Part shown: in pieces, positions 32,713-38,376 of the stretch
Position numbering within the stretch: position 1 is the first letter of the stretch
Layout of the letters: each line of letters starts with the position of its first letter
From: Firmicutes bacterium UBA2530
GTDB lineage: Bacteria; Bacillota; Clostridia; Tissierellales; Sedimentibacteraceae
Direction of reading: 5' to 3'
NCBI GenBank assembly: GCA_002340985.1
Contig: DDNC01000014.1
Span: forward strand, 345,743 to 384,118
Length of the DNA: 38,376 nucleotides
The notes under the pieces: model-generated
The model's database searches: none
Seen by the model: the letters and a program-made list of their open reading frames with translations, nothing else
What the model was told of the DNA's origin: nothing
Position numbers and translations under genes: made by a program

Positions 32713-33267
32713 TCAATTTGATACGAATTCCTGGCCTCGCTCATCAAGAATTGTGAGCTCTGACAATCTTACGGAAACAAATTCTGCTCCGTTCTCCTCA
32801 ATCATTTCAATTACGCCCACAGCTTCAACCCAGTCGTTCTGATTTGGCCGTGTTTCTCCGTCATACATAATTTCAAATCCAGCCACACCGTCATTTCCGC
32901 AGCAGCCTGGACCGTATCTGATAACGAATCTATACAATTCATTTGTCTGGGGATTAGTTGATTCGGTGTAAATGCCCTGCCATCTTATTGTATTATCCTT
33001 ATATTCGTCGGGGTTAAGATAAATATCATTGCACTGTGCGATAAAAAGCTTATCCCGTATTATAATTTCCTTTCCCTCAGGACGGTCAAAATTAAAAGTG
33101 TTATCCAATACTTGCTCCACAGTGGTTGGAGGGGTCCCTTCATTTATTTGTTCAGTATTATTGTTATTTGCATTGTTATCTTTTTTTTCAGCGGTATACT
33201 TTGCAGCTCCGCTCGAACATCCTGTAATCAGAAGCATGATTATAAAAATAGCACCTACTTTTTTCAT
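32713..33267 (-). CDS. Lipoprotein with DUF1980/TIGR03943-like C-terminal domain
   Basis: A 184-residue lipoprotein: the signal segment ends in LLITGCSSG with acylated Cys at 17. An Asn/Thr-rich linker follows (about 25-50). The C-terminal part (about 85-180) resembles the extracytoplasmic domain of YcgQ-type TIGR03943 proteins: RYGPGCCGNDGVAGFEI with paired Cys, DWVEAVGVIE, and the end VRLSELTILDERGQEFV. YcgQ partners YcgR, a permease linked to zinc and other metals, so a role near the metal transporter is plausible. It is the last gene of the zinc-type operon, 3 nt after znuB, with its GGGAGGT overlapping the znuB stop. Confidence 0.75.
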   Translation of the reverse strand: MKKVGAIFIIMLLITGCSSGAAKYTAEKKDNNANNNNTEQINEGTPPTTVEQVLDNTFNFDRPEGKEIIIRDKLFIAQCNDIYLNPDEYKDNTIRWQGIYTESTNPQTNELYRFVIRYGPGCCGNDGVAGFEIMYDGETRPNQNDWVEAVGVIEMIEENGAEFVSVRLSELTILDERGQEFVSN

Positions 33268-33270
33268 GAC

Positions 33271-34095
33271 TTACCTCCCTATTTTTTTCGCAGCTCCCAG
33301 AGCTGAGGCTGCAATAAATGCGACAAGATTTACAACAACTATACTTGCTCCCGCGGGGATATTGTATTGGAAAGAGGTTACAATGCCTATGAAAAAGCAT
33401 ATAACCGATAATATGGCGGATGTTATTATTACTCCCCTAAAGCTTCCGAATATTCTCATGGATGTTAAGGAAGGGAATATAATCAGGCTGGATATGAGCA
33501 GAGCGCCCATGAGTCTCATTCCCACCACGATGGTAAGCGCTGTTAAAAGCGCTATAAGCATGTTGTATTTCTCTGTCCTGATGCCTGTTGCCTTTGCAAA
33601 ATTTTCATCGAAGGTTATGGCAAATATATTGTTGTAAAACAAACCATACAAGATTAATACCACGATTGACAATGCAACGCTGAGATACACATCACTTTTT
33701 CCCATTGCCAAAATGCTGCCGAACATATAATTGCATACATCCGTATTCATGCCGGTGGTAAGTGATGTTACGATTACACCTATTGCCAGAGAACTGCTGG
33801 AAATAAGAGCAATTGCAGCATCTCCTTTTATTTTGCTGTTTTCGCTTATTCTAAGCAGCAAAAATGCCGCTAAAACAACAACGGGGATTGATACCTGAAG
33901 AGGTGCAAGATTAAACGCCATGGCAACTGACAATGATCCGAAGCCAACATGTGACAGTCCGTCTCCAATCATGGAATATCTTTTCAATACCAGACTTACC
34001 CCCAATACGGATGCACACAAGGACACAAGGATTCCTACCAGCAATGCCCTCGTTATAAATGTATATGAAAACAGCTCATAAAGTACGCTAATCAT
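33271..34095 (-). CDS. znuB: Zinc/manganese-type ABC transporter permease (ABC-3 family)
   Basis: Membrane subunit of a ZnuB/AdcB-like importer, about 274 residues with eight or nine hydrophobic segments. The family stretch KRYSMIGDGLSHVGFGSLSVA lies in the first quarter, and GAILISS-like text (MGALLISSLIIFPSLTSMR) in the last third. I choose ATG 34095, because GGAGGT is 7 nt upstream; a TTG at 34110 lies inside that ribosome binding site. The start overlaps the end of znuC by 8 nt, a typical coupled arrangement. Metal specificity is inferred from the His-rich binding protein in the same operon. Confidence 0.92.
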   Translation of the reverse strand: MISVLYELFSYTFITRALLVGILVSLCASVLGVSLVLKRYSMIGDGLSHVGFGSLSVAMAFNLAPLQVSIPVVVLAAFLLLRISENSKIKGDAAIALISSSSLAIGVIVTSLTTGMNTDVCNYMFGSILAMGKSDVYLSVALSIVVLILYGLFYNNIFAITFDENFAKATGIRTEKYNMLIALLTALTIVVGMRLMGALLISSLIIFPSLTSMRIFGSFRGVIITSAILSVICFFIGIVTSFQYNIPAGASIVVVNLVAFIAASALGAAKKIGR

Positions 34096-34798
34096 TCTCT
34101 GCACCTCCAATCATGCGTTTAAATAATGAAGTTTCCTTATATTCCTGAACAGGACCGTAAAATTTAGCTGATGTATCCATATGCAAAATTACGCCAGCAT
34201 ATTTTATAGCACTCAAAATATCGTGAGAAATCATTATGATGTTCACACCATGCTCCTTGTTAAGCTCATCGATAATACGGAGAAATTCCGATGTTACTAT
34301 GGGGTCAAGACCGGAAGCGGGTTCATCCAGAAGCAACAGCTTATCAGTAGCGCAAAGAGCTCTGGCAAGAAGCGCCCTCTGTTGCTGTCCTCCTGACAAA
34401 TCACGGTAGGACATCTTAGCCAGCTTTTCAATCCGAAGCTTTTCCATATTCTCATATGCTCTTTGCTTGAACTTACGGCTGTAAAACGGATTCATACCTT
34501 TTGAATTAAGGCATCCGGACAGTACCACTTCAAATACAGAAGCTGGGAAATCCTTCTGAACATGGGTTTGCTGAGGCAAATAACCCATCTGTGTATGTTT
34601 TATTCCATTAAATGAGACAGAACCGGAGGAAGGGGCTATAAGCCCCAAAAGTCCTTTAAGCAGCGTACTTTTTCCTGAACCGTTTTCTCCAACAATACAC
34701 AGGTAATCACCATCATGTACAGTGAAGCTCACATCCCTGACTGCCTGATGTCTGTCATAAAAAAAATTAAGATGTTCACATTTTATTAAAGGCGTCAT
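34088..34798 (-). CDS. znuC: Zinc/manganese-type ABC transporter ATP-binding protein
   Basis: ATPase of the metal importer, 236 residues. Walker A is GENGSGKST (about 37-45), the signature is LSGGQQQR, Walker B is LLLLDEPASGLD and the switch His lies in IIMISHD. The Q-loop reads MGYLPQQ. It matches ZnuC/AdcC/MntB-type ATPases. It begins 1 nt after the binding-protein gene and overlaps the permease gene, so the three are clearly one operon. Confidence 0.95.
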   Translation of the reverse strand: MTPLIKCEHLNFFYDRHQAVRDVSFTVHDGDYLCIVGENGSGKSTLLKGLLGLIAPSSGSVSFNGIKHTQMGYLPQQTHVQKDFPASVFEVVLSGCLNSKGMNPFYSRKFKQRAYENMEKLRIEKLAKMSYRDLSGGQQQRALLARALCATDKLLLLDEPASGLDPIVTSEFLRIIDELNKEHGVNIIMISHDILSAIKYAGVILHMDTSAKFYGPVQEYKETSLFKRMIGGAEND

Positions 34799-34799
34799 A

Positions 34800-35810
34800 T
34801 CAATTCAGTCCTTTCCTTAAGTTTTCCGCATTTTGCTTCATCAGGTCCAAATATGTCACACCACTGTCAAAATCTTTTTTTGACAGGTTGTGGCATGAGT
34901 GGAACAGCAGCATTTCAGCGCCTGTATCCTCACTTATGCTTCTGGATACCTTTGGATCCGTAAGCTCCTCGTAATATATTACGGGTATATTATTTTCCTT
35001 GATTTCATCTATTATATGAGCCATATCTCTTGCGCTTGGCTCAGTTTCCGATGAGCAGTTGTCATAGGCAGATTCATATTCCAGACCGTATTCTTCAGTG
35101 AAATAATGCAGTGCAAACCTGCCGCCGAAATATATTTTATTGCGCATGCCGGATGCAACTATTTCAGAGAATTCATCATTCAAAAGTTCAAGCTTTGACT
35201 TATAGCTTTCTGCATTAGCTTTATAATAAGACGCATTTTCAGGATCTGCGTAGCAAAGTGATGAGGCTATGTTGTCAACCATTTTTATCGCAATGACGGG
35301 GCTGGTCCAAATATGCGGATCATACTCGTGATTGTGTCCGTCTCCTCCGTGTACTTCTTCCTCATGTTCGGGTTCACCTTCATCGGGTTCACCATCGTGA
35401 TGCTCATCTTCATCGTGGTCATGTTCCTCTTTTACAAGAGCTATGCCGCTTGAAACATCCAATACATTTACTGTACTGCTGTCAATGCTCTGTATAATTC
35501 TTTCCGCCCATGGCTCCATATATTTTCCGGTGTAGATGAATATATCCGCTTTGTTTATGGATATAATATCAGAAGGTGTGGGCTCAAAGGAATGACTCTC
35601 AGCTCCGGGTGGCAGCAAAAGAACAATTTCAGCCTTATCACCGGAAATCTGACGTGCAAAATCATATTGCGGAAAAAGAGTTGTAACAACCATTATTTTC
35701 TTGTTTACCTGTTCATCTTTTATAACATTGGGTGTATTTTGGTTTTGAGTACACCCAAACAAGGCTGACGCCAACAGCGCAACCAAAATAATATTTAATA
35801 TTTTTTTCAT
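34800..35810 (-). CDS. znuA: Zinc-binding lipoprotein of a ZnuABC/AdcABC-type importer
   Basis: Cluster A-I substrate-binding lipoprotein of 336 residues, lipobox LFGC with Cys20. Metal-site histidines are visible at H73 (GAESHSFEP), H166 (DPHIW) and one in RFALHYF, plus the acidic residue of the C-lobe. Between about 129 and 162 is a His/Asp/Glu-rich loop with at least nine His, the mark of zinc-specific ZnuA/AdcA as opposed to manganese-specific proteins. GGAGG lies 6-7 nt before the ATG on the minus strand. Its gene follows the small membrane protein gene with a 51-nt gap and no clear promoter of its own. Confidence 0.94.
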   Translation of the reverse strand: MKKILNIILVALLASALFGCTQNQNTPNVIKDEQVNKKIMVVTTLFPQYDFARQISGDKAEIVLLLPPGAESHSFEPTPSDIISINKADIFIYTGKYMEPWAERIIQSIDSSTVNVLDVSSGIALVKEEHDHDEDEHHDGEPDEGEPEHEEEVHGGDGHNHEYDPHIWTSPVIAIKMVDNIASSLCYADPENASYYKANAESYKSKLELLNDEFSEIVASGMRNKIYFGGRFALHYFTEEYGLEYESAYDNCSSETEPSARDMAHIIDEIKENNIPVIYYEELTDPKVSRSISEDTGAEMLLFHSCHNLSKKDFDSGVTYLDLMKQNAENLRKGLN

Positions 35811-35861
35811 GATAACCTCCGAATTTATTTATTTAATTAATTGGTGTAAAATTCGGTCGAT

Positions 35862-36173
35862 TTAATTGTCAAGTCTTACCTTTAAGCTTATGAGGGTAAT
35901 GTGTTTTTTGAGTGAATACAGAAAAGGAACACTGTACATTAAAAATACAATGCATATTAAAGAAAAGATGCTGTCTGTCCTTGCAGACATTCCCATTTGC
36001 CTTACAACACCGGAGGCAAAGCTCAAGTTCTCGCATGTGGTGCATATATGCCCGGTGCATACATGAGATGCATGGGTATCAATGAAAGCAACAGATAGCA
36101 AAAAAGCTGTGATGAAGCACAGAAGCAACAGTGTGGATATATGTTTATTATTGTTGGCTATTTTTTTTATCAC
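35862..36173 (-). CDS. Small two-TM membrane protein with extracytoplasmic His/Cys motif
   Basis: I do not know a name for this 103-residue protein. It has two hydrophobic segments (about 13-31 and 69-88). Between them is a short outside loop beginning HASHVCTGHICTTC, with His34, His37, Cys39, His42, Cys44 and Cys47, which looks like a metal-binding site. The start is GTG 36173, supported by AAGGTG 7 nt upstream. It is the first gene after the operator-bearing promoter of the zinc-type operon, which suggests a role in zinc sensing or handover at the membrane. That role is inferred from context only. Confidence 0.72.
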   Translation of the reverse strand: MIKKIANNNKHISTLLLLCFITAFLLSVAFIDTHASHVCTGHICTTCENLSFASGVVRQMGMSARTDSIFSLICIVFLMYSVPFLYSLKKHITLISLKVRLDN

Positions 36174-36194
36174 AGCTTTTCACCTTTTTATATG

Positions 36195-36213
36195 TAGTAA
36201 CGTTATTTTACTA
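36195..36213. promoter_or_regulatory. Candidate Zur/Fur-type operator
   Basis: TAGTAACGTTATTTTACTA has 6-bp perfect inverted ends (TAGTAA/TTACTA). It covers the -10 of the zinc-operon promoter, the classic place for a metal-dependent repressor. It does not fully match the Bacillus Zur consensus, so the regulator is inferred. Confidence 0.55.
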
Positions 36214-36233
36214 TAAAAATTCTATTTGGTCAA
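36205..36233 (-). promoter_or_regulatory. Promoter of the zinc-type operon
   Basis: On the minus strand, TTGACC (complement of 36228-36233), 17 nt, TAAAAT (complement of 36205-36210). It lies 32 nt before the GTG start of the small membrane protein. Confidence 0.72.
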
Positions 36234-36266
36234 TTAAATGAAAAATCTGATTGAAAAACTTGTGCT

Positions 36267-36545
36267 CTATGAATACTGCTCCAATATTCCCTTCAGCGCA
36301 CTTGCGCTTGAGCTGTGAGAACGCTTGACCTCAATGTTGTTTTTTACCGATTCAGACATTGCGCAATGCACCATTTTATGTGATGCTGTTGCTGTAAAAA
36401 GTATCATTAAATCCGGACATCCAATTTGTTCCTTCAAATTAACAGGCATTTTAGTGAAAACCTTAGCCCTGAATTTATATTTCTTGCAAATTTCCTTATA
36501 TTGTGTTTCCATGCGTTCATGTCCGCCTATTATTACTACGCTCAT
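36267..36545 (-). CDS. DUF2325 domain protein
   Basis: A 92-residue protein of the DUF2325 family, recognised by the start VVIIGGHERMETQY, the middle PDLMILFTATASHKMVH and the end KRSHSSSASAL. The fold is predicted Rossmann-like; no biochemical role is established. GGGAGG is a few nt before the ATG. Upstream on the same strand are a TATAAT and, right behind it, a 34-nt palindrome with DtxR-like half-sites, so the gene is probably repressed by a DtxR-family regulator such as the one encoded next to it. It lies last in the iron locus. Confidence 0.82.
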   Translation of the reverse strand: MSVVIIGGHERMETQYKEICKKYKFRAKVFTKMPVNLKEQIGCPDLMILFTATASHKMVHCAMSESVKNNIEVKRSHSSSASALKGILEQYS

Positions 36546-36612
36546 AAATCCTCCCGTGGTTAGCTTTTGATAACTATATAATAAAAAAATTGGTTATGGT
36601 AAGTTCTCTGCA

Positions 36613-36646
36613 TATCACAAAGTTAGCATTGGCTAACTTTGTGATA
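36613..36646. promoter_or_regulatory. DtxR-type operator palindrome
   Basis: TATCACAAAGTTAGC (36613-36627) and GCTAACTTTGTGATA (36632-36646) are perfect 15-bp arms around ATTG. The central GTTAGC...GCTAAC resembles DtxR/IdeR half-sites. A minus-strand TATAAT (complement of 36648-36653) abuts it. No T-tract follows, so it is not a terminator. Confidence 0.68.
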
Positions 36647-36691
36647 AATTATAATCCATAATGAATTGTATCATATATGGTTGTTGTATAA

Positions 36692-37060
36692 TTATTTCTT
36701 ATGTTCCTTATAATACTTCTTTATGGCACTAAAGGTTTCATCACTGATGATATGCTCAATTTTACAGGCATCTGCTTCCGCCGCTTCTTTAGAAACACCG
36801 ATTAAATCTGATAGGAATGCAGTGAGCTGCTCATGTCGTTCATATATTTTCTCCGCTTTGTCTTTTCCGCCATGGGTCAGCTCAATAAAGCCTTCTGCAT
36901 CAATCTCAATAAATCCGTCATCCTTCAATATTGAAACCGCACGGCTGACGCTGGGCTTGCTGAACTCGAGCTCCCTTGCTATATCAATAGATCTGACCTT
37001 ACCTATACGTTTTTTTAAAAGCAATATTGTTTCTAAATACATTTCTCCCGATTCGTACAT
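36692..37060 (-). CDS. Iron-type DtxR/MntR family metalloregulator (minimal)
   Basis: A 122-residue metal-dependent repressor with an N-terminal winged helix (about 20-60, FSKPSVSRAVSILKDDGFI) and a metal-binding dimerisation domain, but no SH3-like C-terminal domain. Ligand positions read like DtxR, not MntR: M7 (GEMYLET, DtxR Met10), H76 (RHEQL), C99, E102 and H103 (DACKIEHIISDE, DtxR Cys102, Glu105, His106). Fe2+ is therefore the likely co-repressor, in keeping with the feo genes just upstream. The start is ATG 37060, since GGAGG at 37067-37071 is 6 nt away; the in-frame ATG at 37066 touches the GGAGG. Confidence 0.87.
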   Translation of the reverse strand: MYESGEMYLETILLLKKRIGKVRSIDIARELEFSKPSVSRAVSILKDDGFIEIDAEGFIELTHGGKDKAEKIYERHEQLTAFLSDLIGVSKEAAEADACKIEHIISDETFSAIKKYYKEHKK

Positions 37061-37122
37061 AGACATCCTCCAAATATTACATATATAATATACTATTTTA
37101 AAGAAATAATCCAGTACCAATA

Positions 37123-37287
37123 TTATTTTTCAGTTTTTATGCCGCTGCCGCAGGAGCTTGATGAACAGCTGCTGCCACAGCCCGAGCACCCGCATCCGGA
37201 TTCTCCTGATTTTTTTAATTTAATTCTGTAAAAGACAGCGCCTGCTACACAAGCAACTATAATGCCTAATATCATAAAATCTGCCAT
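37123..37287 (-). CDS. FeoB-associated Cys-rich membrane protein
   Basis: A 54-residue protein: one membrane helix (about 4-22, FMILGIIVACVAGAVFY), a basic turn RIKLKK, then a Gly/Ser/Cys tail with five Cys (GCGCSGCGSSCSSSSC). This is the FeoB_associated family, small proteins encoded next to feoB and thought to aid ferrous iron uptake, perhaps in the place of FeoC. AAAGGAG at 37294-37300 lies 6 nt before the ATG. It sits between the Fur-like gene and the DtxR gene, 13 nt after the former. Confidence 0.88.
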   Translation of the reverse strand: MADFMILGIIVACVAGAVFYRIKLKKSGESGCGCSGCGSSCSSSSCGSGIKTEK

Positions 37288-37300
37288 TTTGTACTCCTTT

Positions 37301-37741
37301 CTAATATGTTTTTTTTAATAAAACAGACTCAACATCACCCGGTTCAATGCAAAGTTCAATCAATGCATTCTTTATTGTTTTTTCCCACAGTTCTCCCGGT
37401 ATCTTAAAAAGACTATTGTCCTTTAGTACTATTGTACATTCACTCTTGAGGCAGTCAACGTAATCATCAGAAATTTTGTATAAGTTTTTTCTGTTAATGA
37501 CTCCTATCTCCTCAAGACACTTGAGCATCCTGTATACTGTAGCGATTCCTATTGTGGAATCAGTTTGAACGGCCTCCCAGTGAATTTCTTTACAGGAGGC
37601 ACATTCATTTTTTAGTATGATATCAATAAGTATTTTTCTTTTTTTGGTAATTCTACACCCTTTTTCTTTAAGTTCAGCCAAGATAGTATCTTTATTATAA
37701 ACTTTTCTTTCGTAACGTATATTATCCCATAAACTCTCCAT
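37301..37741 (-). CDS. Fur-like regulator with atypical metal-site region
   Basis: A 146-residue protein whose first half fits the Fur-family winged helix: RITKKRKILIDIIL and the recognition part STIGIATVYRMLKCLEEIGVI (in two pieces, about 62-82). The second half lacks the usual HHDHxxCxxC signature and the C-terminal CxxC. It has instead DCLKSEC (C97, C102), and C47-x2-C50-x3-H54 (CASCKEIH) in the N-terminal domain. Metal or redox sensing must therefore differ from classical Fur, if it occurs. The gene lies between feoB and the FeoB-associated gene, 15 nt after feoB, so it is very likely co-expressed with iron uptake. Confidence 0.75.
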   Translation of the reverse strand: MESLWDNIRYERKVYNKDTILAELKEKGCRITKKRKILIDIILKNECASCKEIHWEAVQTDSTIGIATVYRMLKCLEEIGVINRKNLYKISDDYVDCLKSECTIVLKDNSLFKIPGELWEKTIKNALIELCIEPGDVESVLLKKTY

Positions 37742-37756
37742 ACCATCTCCGTGTGA

Positions 37757-38376
37757 TTAAGCTAAAATACTTCCTATAGTGTAGATTACAAACGAAACTA
37801 TATATGCTGTGAGCATTTGTATACCGACTGCTCCTCCGGTAAGCCTCCATGTTTTGAGCTCTCTTTTTATAGCTCCCACAGCTGCAAAGCAAGGCATGCA
37901 GAGAAGGTTGAAAACCATGTATGAGTATGCTGCCATATCAGTTTTAATATCTGTCTTCATGGAATGCAGTGCATTCTCATCGGCTCCTTCAAATAACACA
38001 GCTTCGGAATAAACATCGAACGCTGCTTCTTCATCGTAAACTCCGCCTTCAAAGCCTAATTCCTCAAGTTCCTCCGGACCATACTGAGAGAAATATTCCT
38101 CAAGGTATTCCGGGCTGACATCATCGTCATAAAGCTGAGCAAATGTAACAACAACCATTTCTTTAGCAATCCATCCTGTTACAACGCCTACGGCCGGTCT
38201 CCATTCACCGAATCCTAAAGGCTTAAATACGGGTGCAATTACATTACCAAAAGAAGCAAGGAAGCTTTCATCCATCTCAGCCATATTGCTTCCGTCTTCA
38301 TTGTTGGCTGCATTGACACCGTTAAATGAATCAACATTAAAATTACTTAACCCCCATATTATGATGGTGGATATGA
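37757..38376 (-). CDS. feoB: Ferrous iron transporter FeoB, C-terminal part (runs off the window)
   Basis: C-terminal about 205 residues of the FeoB membrane permease for Fe2+. The frame is open through the right edge of the window: upstream of the internal ATG 38284 it continues IIIWGLSNFNVDSFNGVN, which is FeoB text, so that ATG is not the start. Hydrophobic segments include VFKPLGFGEWRPAVGVVTGW, where the second gate domain lies, and the last helices (MLTAYIVSFVIYTIGSIL). The middle holds a long acidic soluble loop (about residues 75-120 of the part seen), typical of clostridial FeoB. The GTPase domain and any feoA would lie beyond the window. Confidence 0.93.
   Translation of the reverse strand, partial: ISTIIIWGLSNFNVDSFNGVNAANNEDGSNMAEMDESFLASFGNVIAPVFKPLGFGEWRPAVGVVTGWIAKEMVVVTFAQLYDDDVSPEYLEEYFSQYGPEELEELGFEGGVYDEEAAFDVYSEAVLFEGADENALHSMKTDIKTDMAAYSYMVFNLLCMPCFAAVGAIKRELKTWRLTGGAVGIQMLTAYIVSFVIYTIGSILA

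Noticed and set aside
33029..33637. 202-codon open frame on the plus strand
   Set aside because: It is antisense to znuB and the lipoprotein gene, both well supported, and shows no recognisable product.
1..38376. tRNA or rRNA genes, CRISPR arrays, insertion sequences, known riboswitches
   Set aside because: No cloverleaf-type sequence, regularly spaced repeats, transposase or recognisable aptamer core was seen on reading both strands. A covariance-model search would be needed to exclude weak RNA structures.

Overview
The window is about 38.4 kb of AT-rich DNA with strong AGGAGG-type ribosome binding sites, consensus sigma-A promoters, Gram-positive LexA boxes and clostridial gene orders: pgsA-recA-rny, miaB-mutS-mutL-miaA-hfq-ynbB, lexA divergent from a yneA-like gene, and feoB with a FeoB-associated Cys-rich gene. 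Oxygen-sensitive iron-sulfur proteins (2-hydroxyacyl-CoA dehydratase/double-cubane family, iron-sulfur flavoproteins) point to an anaerobic member of the Clostridia or Tissierellia. Species cannot be fixed from this sequence. A cortex-hydrolase-like domain protein at 16971 hints at sporulation.

Layout. Positions 1-3.5 kb (+) carry the end of pgsA, then recA behind a consensus promoter with a LexA box, then rny. Positions 3.67-9.4 kb (+) look like one operon: purB, an MhpD-family hydratase, an iron-sulfur-type flavoprotein, a non-canonical gamma-glutamyltransferase-family Ntn hydrolase and a PstS-like binding protein. A flotillin gene (9.6-11.06 kb) and a small Asn/Lys-rich ORF follow. Positions 11.5-15.2 kb (+) hold a double-cubane-cluster (DCC) module: BadF/HgdC-type ATPase activator, a short D-family paralogue, a full double-cubane-cluster protein with its own promoter, and a DUF3343 protein. 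Positions 15.2-18.2 kb (+) hold an SDR, a second flavoprotein, a SleC-like domain protein and an HD hydrolase. Positions 18.2-18.65 kb are a gene-free stretch with several perfect inverted repeats. A 14-mer of the largest palindrome recurs at the 5' end of the xerC-like transcript at 19.6 kb, so near-identical direct repeats bracket a lone vanW gene.

The SOS region (20.7-21.75 kb) has a yneA-like LysM gene and lexA transcribed divergently, each promoter with its own LexA box. With the recA box this gives three SOS sites in the window. A DMT transporter and a PucR regulator converge at 22.8 kb. From 32.6 down to 24.0 kb (-) runs miaB-mutS-mutL-miaA-hfq-ynbB behind a clear promoter.

Positions 32.7-38.4 kb (-) are metal homeostasis. 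A zinc-type operon (small His/Cys membrane protein, znuA, znuC, znuB, lipoprotein) has an operator-like inverted repeat over its -10. An iron locus follows: feoB C-terminal part, a Fur-like protein lacking the usual metal-site motifs, a 54-residue Cys-rich FeoB-associated protein, a minimal DtxR with iron-type ligands, and a DUF2325 gene preceded by a 34-bp palindrome with DtxR-like half-sites.

The most promising items for follow-up are the DCC module, the repeat family around vanW/xerC, and the two metal-responsive loci.
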